This document shows positions 15,288-22,874 of a stretch of 64,000 nt of DNA, piece after piece. Source of the stretch: Paraktedonobacter carboxidivorans (lineage in GTDB: Bacteria; Chloroflexota; Ktedonobacteria; Ktedonobacterales; Ktedonobacteraceae); contig JBEVTI010000007.1 in the NCBI GenBank assembly GCA_041156125.1, positions 62,001 to 126,000 on the forward strand, read 5' to 3'. Below the pieces are notes generated by a model that made no database searches, was not told the origin of the DNA, and was given only the letters and a program-made list of their open reading frames with translations. Both the position numbers and the translations under genes were made by a program. Within the stretch, counting starts at the first letter, position 1, and each line of letters begins with the position of its first letter.

Positions 15288-16097
15288 TCACTTCCTCAGA
15301 AACTCAAGGACGCTGCAATTGAACTCCTCAGGCTGCTCCATGTTAAGCATATGGCGTACACCAGGTACCACGACTTTCCTGCTTGTCGCAATCCCTGCCG
15401 CGAGTAGTTCCGCGACCGTGGAGACCTCCTCAGTGTCTCGGTCCCCAACGATGATAAGCGTCGGCACCTGAACTTCTGCCAGCCGCTCTGCCGCGCCAGG
15501 CACGAGCGGCTGTTGCAAGCCGGGTGAGAAGTAGTGGACAAAAGAGTACTCGCTCAGGAGTTCTCGATACCGTTGCTGTGCCGCGGGATACTCCTGAGCC
15601 TGTGGCATCATGGGATCATTGGCCCACAGATCAAAGAGACGCGCTCGATCATGCGCTGCCACCGCCGAGGATAACGCTTGCCAGCGCTGTTTCATTTCCG
15701 CGGTCGCCACAATGTAACCGCTTATCGAGGGAGCGGCGAGCAGGAGGGTCTCCACCATGTCAGTATATTGCAAGGTAAAGTCCAGGGCAAGCGCGCTCCC
15801 CAATGAGAGGCCAAGCAGGGTAGCTTTCTGAATACCGAGGAAACTGAGAAGTTCAGACAGATCCTGCGCATCCGAGTAGGAAACCTTCGGCATCAGGGAC
15901 TGTCCATAGCCACGGACATCGTAGCGAATGACTTGAAAGGATGCGGCAAACGCTGGCACTTGCTCATCCCACATCCGTCTATCCAGCAGACCTCCATGGA
16001 TCAAGACGAGGGGAGATCCCTGGCCACACACTTCGTAAGCGAGCTGTGTTCCAGTCACAGGCGCAAAGCCCGCCTGCCTTTGTTGTTCTTTTGTCAT
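15288..16097 (-). CDS. Alpha/beta-fold hydrolase
   Basis: About 269 residues. The oxyanion region reads LVLIHGGLLDRRMWD, the nucleophile elbow is GLSLGS, and the terminal histidine lies in GVRHMLNMEQP; the acid is probably Asp in IIVGDRDTEE. This is a complete catalytic set for a hydrolase of the esterase/haloperoxidase type. The start at ATG 16097 has AGGGG eight bases upstream, better than the TTG at 16103. Substrate unknown. No operon partner is evident. Confidence 0.88.
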   Translation of the reverse strand: MTKEQQRQAGFAPVTGTQLAYEVCGQGSPLVLIHGGLLDRRMWDEQVPAFAASFQVIRYDVRGYGQSLMPKVSYSDAQDLSELLSFLGIQKATLLGLSLGSALALDFTLQYTDMVETLLLAAPSISGYIVATAEMKQRWQALSSAVAAHDRARLFDLWANDPMMPQAQEYPAAQQRYRELLSEYSFVHYFSPGLQQPLVPGAAERLAEVQVPTLIIVGDRDTEEVSTVAELLAAGIATSRKVVVPGVRHMLNMEQPEEFNCSVLEFLRK

Positions 16098-16573
16098 ACT
16101 CAATACCCCTGTTCTCTGCCAGATCGGTTACTATGCCTGGCACTATTAGATTAGCCTCTGCTCACTCGTGTATGCGCTGTAATGAGAACTACAGATAATC
16201 ATCCTTCTCGTTGCTATCCAGGTGGAAAGCAAGTGCAAATGGTGGGAGGCGAGGATCAAAGGTTCCTGAAAATTCGTCTCCGTTTGCCTCTGCAGAGGCA
16301 ATGGCGGTGCTGCATCACCGAATTTCACCAGGAGTTGCTCTTCATTGTTGACCACCTGGATATCATTGGCAGACGTGGCATGGATATCAGAGTGAGCAAA
16401 GCGACCAGTGAAACGATGAATTTCTTGCCTCTGTCATTGGTTATTCAAAGGCGGCAGGCCCGACTTGCCAATTAAGGAGATTGCTGCTCATTTACCTCTT
16501 TCCTTTTTTGCAATTTGGATGAGTTCTCCGCCTGTTGCGAGTGCTTGCAAAGTGACAGGGAAGGTTCTGGCTA
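16098..16573. other. Intergenic region without recognised gene
   Basis: About 475 bases. Open frames of 69-97 codons exist on both strands but have no ribosome binding site and no recognisable motif. It could hold remains of a gene, which I cannot identify. Confidence 0.4.
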
Positions 16574-17215
16574 TCATTTTACGACTTGAGTGACAGCTTT
16601 CTGCGCGAGTATCCAGAGAAACGAAACTGACTCCCCATCCTCGTCATCGGCCAGGATGGCTGTCTCAACAGGCGTGAAGCCCGCTTGCCTGACAAGATCA
16701 AGATTGGTCTGAGCATCATAACTGCTCCAGTACATGGTTGCGCCTAACCAGTTCGGCTCAATCGAGCCAGGATCATTAAAGATCCCAAGATTTACCAGGA
16801 ACCATCCCCCTGGACGGAGCCATTGCGCGAGGCGCTTGATCAGCACAGCTTGCTCTGCACGAGGAAGATGGATCAGAGAGTAAAAAGCAACAACAGCAGC
16901 AAATGTTGCAGGAGGAAAAGCCAGTTCCATCATATCTGCCTGGAACAAGCTTGCAGTGGGAACGTGCTGGCGAGCCAGGGCAATTTGTGCCGCTGAGATA
17001 TCGATACCCGTCACGTGAGCATATTGAGCAAGAGATTGAGTGCAGGGAACTCCAGCTCCACAGCCCAATTCGAGAACTTGTGACCCTTCAGGCAGGCGTT
17101 CAAGCACTTTTTGGAGGTAACTCATGCGGGCAGGAGAGTGTTTACTCCACGCAAGGTAACGCTGAGCTATACAATCATAGCCACGCTCAACAAGCTGCCT
17201 GGCATCACCAGCCAT
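16574..17215 (-). CDS. Class I SAM-dependent methyltransferase
   Basis: About 213 residues with the Rossmann methyltransferase motifs in order: motif I VLELGCGAGVPC, motif II VTGIDIS, the acidic DMMEL before strand 4, and LRPGGWFLVNLG after it. The N-terminal YDCIAQRYLAWS is typical of Ubie/Methyltransf_25-type enzymes of small molecules. ATG 17215 is preferred because AAGG lies eight bases upstream; earlier starts at 17233 and 17236 lack such a site. The substrate is not predictable. Confidence 0.87.
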   Translation of the reverse strand: MAGDARQLVERGYDCIAQRYLAWSKHSPARMSYLQKVLERLPEGSQVLELGCGAGVPCTQSLAQYAHVTGIDISAAQIALARQHVPTASLFQADMMELAFPPATFAAVVAFYSLIHLPRAEQAVLIKRLAQWLRPGGWFLVNLGIFNDPGSIEPNWLGATMYWSSYDAQTNLDLVRQAGFTPVETAILADDEDGESVSFLWILAQKAVTQVVK

Positions 17216-17287
17216 GATTTTTACCTTTTCCATCACGCACCATTCTTTCTTGCGGGAGGGTGCGCGCTTTGGGATCGCATAAAATGG

Positions 17288-18085
17288 CTACTCGCGTTTG
17301 CGCATACCTACCATCGAAGGCGAGAGATTTTCTTCTGTATTACTGGTCACAGCCGGCCTGCGGGTGGTCTGTCCCTCCTCGCGGCGCCATTTCCAGGCAT
17401 AGGTAAAAAGCTCGCGAAAGGCGCGCAAGATCACAATTGGCTTCGCGCCCGTGGCTTTACCACCATGGCGCGGCAGATGCTGAACGCCGATCTCAGTATA
17501 GGTATAGCCATCGCGCTTGAACTTGTAGAGAATCTCTGTATTGATCATCGCCCCACGCGTTTCCAGCAGATGCTCGCGAAAAAAGCGCCTGGTGTAGATC
17601 TTAAACGCACAATCCACATCACGTACCCTCACGCCAAAGATTAGACGCACCAGCAGTTTCCAGCCCCAGGCATTGACCTTGCGCATCCAGGTATCCTGGC
17701 GCTTGATACGGTAGCCCAGCACTGCATCGTACTCCTGTAATAGCGGAAAAAAACGCTCCAGATCGCGAATATCAAACTGGCCATCTGAGTCCATAAAAAA
17801 GACAAAATCTTTCTGGGAAGCCTCAAAACCGCTCACCAGAGCAGCACCATAGCCCTGATTGACAGAATGATGAATGATCCTCAAACGAGGATTGCGCGCC
17901 GCAATTTCATCTAGAATGGTCCCGGTCCTATCCCGGCTGCCGTCATTCACTACAAGCACTTCAAAATCCGTTAACCAGCTAGCCAACGTCCCTAAAACAC
18001 TCTCAACAGTGCTGGCAATCGCTGCTTCTTCGTTATGAGCCGGCAAAACTGCCGATACGCTCAGGGGGGCGTTTGTCTTTCTCAA
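17288..18085 (-). CDS. Family 2 glycosyltransferase (dolichol-phosphate mannosyltransferase-like)
   Basis: A 265-residue GT2 enzyme. The GT-A fold is shown by AVLPAHNEEAAIASTV at the N-terminus, VLVVNDGSRDRT (nucleotide binding), and MDSDGQFD (metal-binding DxD). The segment RDVDCAFKIYTRR and the later PRHGGKATGAKP are typical of polyprenyl-phosphate sugar transferases. There is no C-terminal membrane-helix pair, so it is the soluble or peripheral form. The start is TTG 18085 with AGGA about ten bases before it. It stands alone and is probably involved in envelope glycan or glycolipid synthesis. Confidence 0.85.
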   Translation of the reverse strand: MRKTNAPLSVSAVLPAHNEEAAIASTVESVLGTLASWLTDFEVLVVNDGSRDRTGTILDEIAARNPRLRIIHHSVNQGYGAALVSGFEASQKDFVFFMDSDGQFDIRDLERFFPLLQEYDAVLGYRIKRQDTWMRKVNAWGWKLLVRLIFGVRVRDVDCAFKIYTRRFFREHLLETRGAMINTEILYKFKRDGYTYTEIGVQHLPRHGGKATGAKPIVILRAFRELFTYAWKWRREEGQTTRRPAVTSNTEENLSPSMVGMRKRE

Positions 18086-18326
18086 CGCTGAATATTCCTA
18101 ACTTTTATCTCAGCCAGAACATCTTCCGCTGAGAAATTCCCATGCGTATTACGTGTCCATCTCCAGTGAAACTTATCCGTAGTATAGACGCACAAACATG
18201 TTTTGAAATTCCTTTTTCTTACCTTTTTTCCTACTATACCACGAAGATTACCAGCCTTTTTGACCCCCTGCCCCTATCTTGCTATGATACTACAGTTTAG
18301 TAGCTGAAATAAACCCTTGCTACCCC

Positions 18327-18365
18327 TTGACAAATTGATAGCAAAAAGCTATATATAAAATATAG
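18327..18365 (+). promoter_or_regulatory. Sigma70-type promoter with overlapping palindromic operator
   Basis: TTGACA at 18327-18332 is followed after 17 bases by TATATA at 18350-18355. ATAGC-AAAAA-GCTAT (18338-18352) overlaps the spacer and the -10 box, and CTATA-N7-TATAG spans 18349-18365. The position suggests an operator, perhaps bound by the XRE protein encoded next, which would mean autoregulation. Confidence 0.6.
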
Positions 18366-18391
18366 CAGATAGTTATGAGAAGGAAAGTCGT

Positions 18392-18868
18392 ATGGATCTC
18401 GCGGAGAAGGTAAAACATCTGCGCAGTGTCGAAGGTGAACTGCGTGGCCTGAGTCGTCCAATGACTCAAATTGAGGTCGTGAAAGCTATGCAGGAAGAAT
18501 TGGGTGAGAGTATCAGCCAGGCATATCTATCACAACTGGAAAGCGGTAAACGTGTGCATTTGACCGCTTCAAGCCGTGATCTGTTATCGCGTTTTTTTAA
18601 AGTTCATCCAGGGTACCTGGTAAGTGATCCGCCCGATTTTAGTACTGATCTGTTGAGTGCGGATCTGTTTCCTGAGAGTGAGTTGCCCGAAGATCGTCTA
18701 TCAAGCTGGCTGGCCAGTAGCGCTTCCGAGTGGGCCGATGACGCGTCCATGCAGGCCTTTTTAACTCGCCTGGCAAGCGTGGAAAATCCACGTGAGTATT
18801 TGGGAGTCTTCGCGCAGATGCTTGATGTCTCGCTGCCGCTGCTAGAGCATTGGTTGCAGAAGCTGTAA
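18392..18868 (+). CDS. XRE-family helix-turn-helix regulator
   Basis: A 158-residue protein. Residues about 4-70 form an XRE-type HTH: LAEKVKHLRSVEG, then TQIEVVKAMQEELGESISQAY, with SQAYLSQLESGKR as the recognition helix and following turn. The rest is acidic and helical with no known ligand domain. AAGGAAAG precedes the ATG. A strong promoter with a palindrome sits just upstream. The gene leads into the NfeD-flotillin-PspA set and may control it, though a 210-base gap separates them. Confidence 0.85.
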   Translation: MDLAEKVKHLRSVEGELRGLSRPMTQIEVVKAMQEELGESISQAYLSQLESGKRVHLTASSRDLLSRFFKVHPGYLVSDPPDFSTDLLSADLFPESELPEDRLSSWLASSASEWADDASMQAFLTRLASVENPREYLGVFAQMLDVSLPLLEHWLQKL

Positions 18869-19078
18869 CGGCAAGATGCGAGTTTGCGCCAAATTTCCGG
18901 TGAGACAGCATTTTATATTTGTCATTGTTGTTCGTTTACGTGTATAAAGCCTTTCTTGCAATCAGGCATACAAGCGGCGACCAGGCAACTAGCAGCTGCT
19001 TGCACCAGATTAATAAGAAGATACCCCACATACGCGGGGCAAGGCCAGGCAGGTATTGTTATAAAAGGAGGGAATATC

Positions 19079-19855
19079 ATGATCGCTACTGATCCGCTTT
19101 CCCTGATTTTCATTTTCTGCTTTCTGCTGGGTTTTGGCTTCTTTCTAGTTGCCAGCCTGATGGGGGGCCACGGCCACGGCCATGCCCACGTTGGACATCT
19201 GCATATCCATCTACCCAGCGTCCATCACGCACCAGCTCATGGAGGACATGCTGTCGTGCAGAGCGCCGCGCATACAGCTAGCAACCAGCAGGCCGCTCAG
19301 CAAATGCAGTCCTCGCTCGGCGGTTATCTCAATCCAACATCGATTGCGATTTTCTTGCTGGGCTTCGGTTTCTTCGGCTACTTTTTTCATAACCTGACAC
19401 CTGTAGCCGTCTACCTGAGCGTTTTGCTGGCTGTGATCTGTGGCATCGCGCTGGCAGTCGCTCTGCTGACCGCGTTGAGCCGTCTCTTCGCCAATGTAGA
19501 AGGCTCTACCGAGCAAGATGTCGTGGACCGCACGGGCATGCTGGGCAAGGTGAGCATCACCATCCCGGAAAAGGGTCTGGGCGAGATCATCTATACCTCG
19601 CCAGCCGGCATGCGCAAAAGCATTCCCGCCCGCGGCCTTAATCACGAGCGCCTGGAACGCGACCTGGAAGTGGTCGTCGTAAATTACCAGAATGGCGTGG
19701 CCGAGGTCGATACCTGGGAGCATTTCATGCATGGCGAGATAAATCTTCCCGATTCCCCAACTCCTACAGAGTCGGCACAATTGCATGTCCTGCTCAACCA
19801 CTCAGGTTCCAATGAGATGGAGATGCTGATGCACCAGGAACAGCAGAAGGAGTAG
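19079..19855 (+). CDS. NfeD/YuaF-like membrane protein, partner of flotillin
   Basis: Start ATG 19079 has AAAGGAGGG at the right distance; the longer open frame before it does not. The 258-residue protein has a first hydrophobic helix (about 8-30), then a histidine-rich stretch (GGHGHGHAHVGHLHIHLP and more), two further hydrophobic segments (about 88-130), and a C-terminal OB-like domain with DRTGMLGKVSITIPEKGLGE and ARGLNHERLERDLEV, as in short NfeD proteins such as YuaF. These proteins are paired with flotillins in bacteria. The histidine run is unusual and may bind metal. The flotillin gene starts 129 bases downstream. Confidence 0.8.
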   Translation: MIATDPLSLIFIFCFLLGFGFFLVASLMGGHGHGHAHVGHLHIHLPSVHHAPAHGGHAVVQSAAHTASNQQAAQQMQSSLGGYLNPTSIAIFLLGFGFFGYFFHNLTPVAVYLSVLLAVICGIALAVALLTALSRLFANVEGSTEQDVVDRTGMLGKVSITIPEKGLGEIIYTSPAGMRKSIPARGLNHERLERDLEVVVVNYQNGVAEVDTWEHFMHGEINLPDSPTPTESAQLHVLLNHSGSNEMEMLMHQEQQKE

Positions 19856-19984
19856 CAGAACGGAAATAGCACCAGAGAAATCAGGCCAACAGGCCTCGCA
19901 ACCACAAAATTTTTGCTAATAGACTCATTAATGTAGCTTTATGAAAAGAGTCACGCGTAACAAGCGCGCAAGGAGTGGACAGTT

Positions 19985-21496
19985 ATGGACCCCATCCTTC
20001 TCTTGGTAGCAGGTCTCGCTGTAATTGTATTAATTGTTGTTTTTAGCTTTGTACGTCTTTACTTCTCCTGGCTGCATAAAGTCGGCCCTAACCAGGCTTT
20101 GATCGTTTCACATCACAGCAAGGTTGAAGTTGTCACCGGTGGCACCAGGTTTGTCAACCACCTGACCACGCGTTGGCAGGAGCTATCGCTGGAATTGATG
20201 TCCTTTGATGTCGCCCCTTCGCAGGATCTTTACACCACACAGGGCGTGGCAGTGAACGTCGAAGCGGTAACACAGATCAAGGTGCGCTCGGACTTTGAGA
20301 GCGTGCGTACCGCCGCGGAGCAGTTCTTGAGCAAGACCCAGGCCGATCGCGAGAATCTGATCCGCCTGGTGATGGAAGGCCATCTACGCGGTATCGTTGG
20401 TCAGTTGACAGTTGAAGAACTTGTCAAGGACCCGGAGAACGTCGGCTCTAAGATGCTCAAAACCGTGACGCCCGATATGGAGAAGATGGGCTTACAGGTC
20501 ATCTCCTTTACGATCAAGGATGTACGCGACAAAAACAACTACATCACAAATATGGGCCTCCCCCAGGTTGTGCAGATCCGCAAAGAGGCCGAAATCGCTT
20601 CCGCTCTGGCCGCGCGCGATACGCAGATCCAGCAGGCTAACGCTTCGCGTGAAGCGGCTGTAGCTAAGGCCGCGGCAGACCAGGCGCGTGTGAAAGCAGA
20701 GACGGAGTCGATGGGCTTCCAGGCGGAATCACAGCGCAACCTGTCCCTGAAAAAAGCTGCCTTTGACGCCGAGGTGAAAAAACAGCAGGCTGCGGCAGAC
20801 AAAGCTTATGATATCCAGGCCAACACCACTCAGCAGCAGGTAATCGCCGAGGCGGTGAGAGTCACCCAGATTGAGAAAGAGGGGCAGGTCAAGGTACAGG
20901 AAGCGGAAATCAAACGCCGCGAACTTGAACTGCAAGCTACAGTGCAGAAGGCTGCAGAAGCCGATCGCCGCCGCATTGAAACCATGGCTGAAGCCGAGCG
21001 CCAGCGTTTGATCCTCGAGGCGCAGGGTCAGGCCGAGGCCGCCAAAGCTATTCGCGCCAGAGGTGAAGCCGAGGCAGCGGTAATCCAGGCCAAAGGTCTG
21101 GCCGAGGCCGAAGTTATTCGTGCCAAAGGTCAGGCCGAGGCCGATGCCATGCGCGTCAAAGCCGCAGCTTTCCACGAATATAATCAGGCCGCGGTACTGG
21201 ATAAATTGCTGACAGGCATGCCTGAGATCGTGCGCGCTATCGCCGAACCGCTGAGCAAGGTCGATAAGGTCACGATCATCTCCACCGGCAGCGATGGAGC
21301 TAATGGCGGAGTGGGCGCCAGCCGCCTGACGGGCGATATCGTGAATATGGTAGCTCAGGTGCCTGCTCTCTTCGAATTGCTCAGTGGCACGCGCATCGGC
21401 GATCTGATGAACCGCGTTCCCGCGCTTAGCAATCAAGAAATTGCTCAGAACGGCAACGGCGTAATGCCGGTCGTAGAGACCAAAGGCGAAAAGTGA
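19985..21496 (+). CDS. Flotillin-like membrane scaffold protein (SPFH domain)
   Basis: A 503-residue flotillin. An N-terminal membrane helix (about 3-28) is followed by the SPFH/band 7 domain (residues about 32-200, including GPNQALIVSHH and DLYTTQGVAVNVEAVTQI), a long coiled coil very rich in Ala, Glu, Gln and Lys (about 200-410, many KAxAEAE repeats), and a C-terminal region resembling FloT ends. Flotillins organise fluid and ordered membrane regions and work with NfeD proteins. AAGGAGTGG lies before the ATG. The gene fits in a group with the upstream NfeD and the downstream PspA. Confidence 0.93.
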   Translation: MDPILLLVAGLAVIVLIVVFSFVRLYFSWLHKVGPNQALIVSHHSKVEVVTGGTRFVNHLTTRWQELSLELMSFDVAPSQDLYTTQGVAVNVEAVTQIKVRSDFESVRTAAEQFLSKTQADRENLIRLVMEGHLRGIVGQLTVEELVKDPENVGSKMLKTVTPDMEKMGLQVISFTIKDVRDKNNYITNMGLPQVVQIRKEAEIASALAARDTQIQQANASREAAVAKAAADQARVKAETESMGFQAESQRNLSLKKAAFDAEVKKQQAAADKAYDIQANTTQQQVIAEAVRVTQIEKEGQVKVQEAEIKRRELELQATVQKAAEADRRRIETMAEAERQRLILEAQGQAEAAKAIRARGEAEAAVIQAKGLAEAEVIRAKGQAEADAMRVKAAAFHEYNQAAVLDKLLTGMPEIVRAIAEPLSKVDKVTIISTGSDGANGGVGASRLTGDIVNMVAQVPALFELLSGTRIGDLMNRVPALSNQEIAQNGNGVMPVVETKGEK

Positions 21497-21518
21497 CCTG
21501 TGTGTCGGTGCCGTGTGT

Positions 21519-21717
21519 TATGAGTCATCCCCAATTTTTCTGGAGATTGCTGCTCGCAAAAAGCAGCAGAAGTGCAGAGGGCTGTCAGTCCTCTGCCTGG
21601 GGGTTCGGGGGCTGTGCCCCTGTAAAACATTTTTTCCTTGTTTTGCAGGTCGCTGTGGGGACCTGTAAAACAAGGAAGATGTTTTTCCTGATTTTACAAA
21701 ATCAGGGATGACTTATA
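21519..21717. repeat. MITE-like element, about 199 bp
   Basis: The left end TATGAGTCATCCCCAATTTT (21519-21538) and the right end, read on the minus strand TATAAGTCATCCCTGATTTT (21717-21698), match at 17 of 20 positions. The inside holds a GC-rich hairpin repeat (21568-21620) and a 26-28 bp quasi-palindrome (21624-21651 with 21660-21685). No coding region. Related ends occur at 4883-4905 and 45011-45054. Confidence 0.6.
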
Positions 21718-21756
21718 TTGACACGCTCTCTCTAGAATCTTGGGAGAACAGTGCTC

Positions 21757-22596
21757 ATGAACCTGTTGGAACGTGTGCTTACTCTTTTGCGAGCAAATCT
21801 CAATACCATGGCGGAAAAGTCTGACGATCCAGAGAAGACCCTCAGACAACTCCAGCAAGATATGCGCAACCAGCTTGTGCAGGTCAAAACCCAGGTTGCG
21901 ACCGCCATTTCAGGAGAGATGCAGTTGCAAAAACGCAGCAAGGAGTTCCAGAGTGAAGCGAATCTCTGGCTCAAAAAAGCCGAGCAGGCGGTCCAGCAAA
22001 ATAACGAGAACGCGGCTCGCGACTATCTTGCTCGTTATAACGATCTGGTACGCCAGGCTCAGCGCTATGAACAACAGCGTAAGGAACAGGAGCAACTGGT
22101 CGCAACTATGCGCGGTATTCTGCGCCAGTTGGAGGCCAAGATCTCAGAGGTTGATACTACTATCGAGCTTCTGGCGTCGCGTAAGCGTAGCGCATTACTC
22201 CAGCAGCGCGTCTATGATACTCTCAGTAAATCTGGTTCGCCAACAGATAAAGAGCGCGCGGAACGCGCGCAGGATAAATTGCTCGAAGTCGAGGCCCGCG
22301 CTCGCGCTCTGGCCGATTTGCAACAACGCGACCTGGATACCCAGCTCGCCCGTATCTCACAAGAGCAAATCATTGAAGGTCAGCTTCAGCAGTTGAAACA
22401 GAAGCAACAACTCCCAACGCCTGAGGTTGCCCGGCAACTTGATGGTCAAGCCAATTCAGAGGGTCCCACACCGGAAAAAAGCGTCCCACGCAAAAAGCGC
22501 TCCGCTGGCCTGCCTAACACAGGCGAGCTTGCTCCTTCGCCTCCAGAGGCCATTGATATGGATTTAGAACGCCTCAAACGTCTGATGGGCATGTAA
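21757..22596 (+). CDS. pspA: PspA/IM30 (ESCRT-III-like) family protein
   Basis: A 279-residue, almost wholly helical protein starting LLERVLTLLRANLNTMAEK, which is the amphipathic membrane-binding helix of PspA/Vipp1, followed by DPEKTLRQLQQDMRNQL and long coiled coils through about residue 220. The C-terminus is a proline-rich linker and a short helix (DMDLERLKRLMGM). PspA oligomers stabilise stressed membranes. ATG 21757 is chosen (GGGAG about nine bases upstream) over GTG 21751. It follows flotillin, and in Bacillus flotillin and NfeD are also linked to phage-shock genes, so joint envelope-stress function is likely. Confidence 0.9.
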   Translation: MNLLERVLTLLRANLNTMAEKSDDPEKTLRQLQQDMRNQLVQVKTQVATAISGEMQLQKRSKEFQSEANLWLKKAEQAVQQNNENAARDYLARYNDLVRQAQRYEQQRKEQEQLVATMRGILRQLEAKISEVDTTIELLASRKRSALLQQRVYDTLSKSGSPTDKERAERAQDKLLEVEARARALADLQQRDLDTQLARISQEQIIEGQLQQLKQKQQLPTPEVARQLDGQANSEGPTPEKSVPRKKRSAGLPNTGELAPSPPEAIDMDLERLKRLMGM

Positions 22597-22666
22597 AAGC
22601 GGTAGGTAATGCTCAAGTTTTGCTCGCGGCTAACCGCGAGCAAAACTTGAGCATTACCTACCGCTT
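22597..22666. terminator. 33-bp perfect inverted repeat after pspA
   Basis: Bases 22597-22629 pair exactly with 22634-22666 around CTAA. The left arm begins on the base after the pspA stop. It also lies 18 bases from the end of the convergent small membrane-protein gene, so it may terminate both. Confidence 0.8.
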
Positions 22667-22683
22667 AGCTTTTGTCATCCGCT

Positions 22684-22854
22684 TTAGCGGAAGAAAATCG
22701 TAAAGAGGATAATGATGACCATCGCGATGACGATGCCAACGATAAAAGAGAAACGGTTATTCTTTTTCTCCTCCTCGCTCCCAACTTTCTCTGTTTCGTT
22801 ATCCGCAAGGGCGAGGTTCTTTACATCTGCTTTGTTCGCTTTGCTCTTACTCAT
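22684..22854 (-). CDS. Small 56-residue tail-anchored membrane protein
   Basis: A short frame from ATG 22854 to TAA at 22684. The first 34 residues are charged and hydrophilic, and the rest (FIVGIVIAMVIIILFTIFF followed by Arg) is a single strong hydrophobic helix. It begins 20 bases after the stop of the pseudo-receiver gene, in the same direction, and ends just before the 33-bp palindrome, so it looks like the last gene of that operon. No family recognised. Alternatively a chance frame, but the clean helix, charged head and tight packing favour a gene. Confidence 0.65.
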   Translation of the reverse strand: MSKSKANKADVKNLALADNETEKVGSEEEKKNNRFSFIVGIVIAMVIIILFTIFFR

Positions 22855-22874
22855 GGCGATGGATTCTTTCTGAT

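Noticed and set aside
16146..16475. Small genes on either strand between the hydrolase and the methyltransferase
   Set aside because: The frames overlap each other, lack ribosome binding sites and match no motif.
18884..19078. 65-residue N-terminal extension of the NfeD-like protein
   Set aside because: AAAGGAGGG directly before ATG 19079 and the poor coding character of the upstream part decide for the shorter form.
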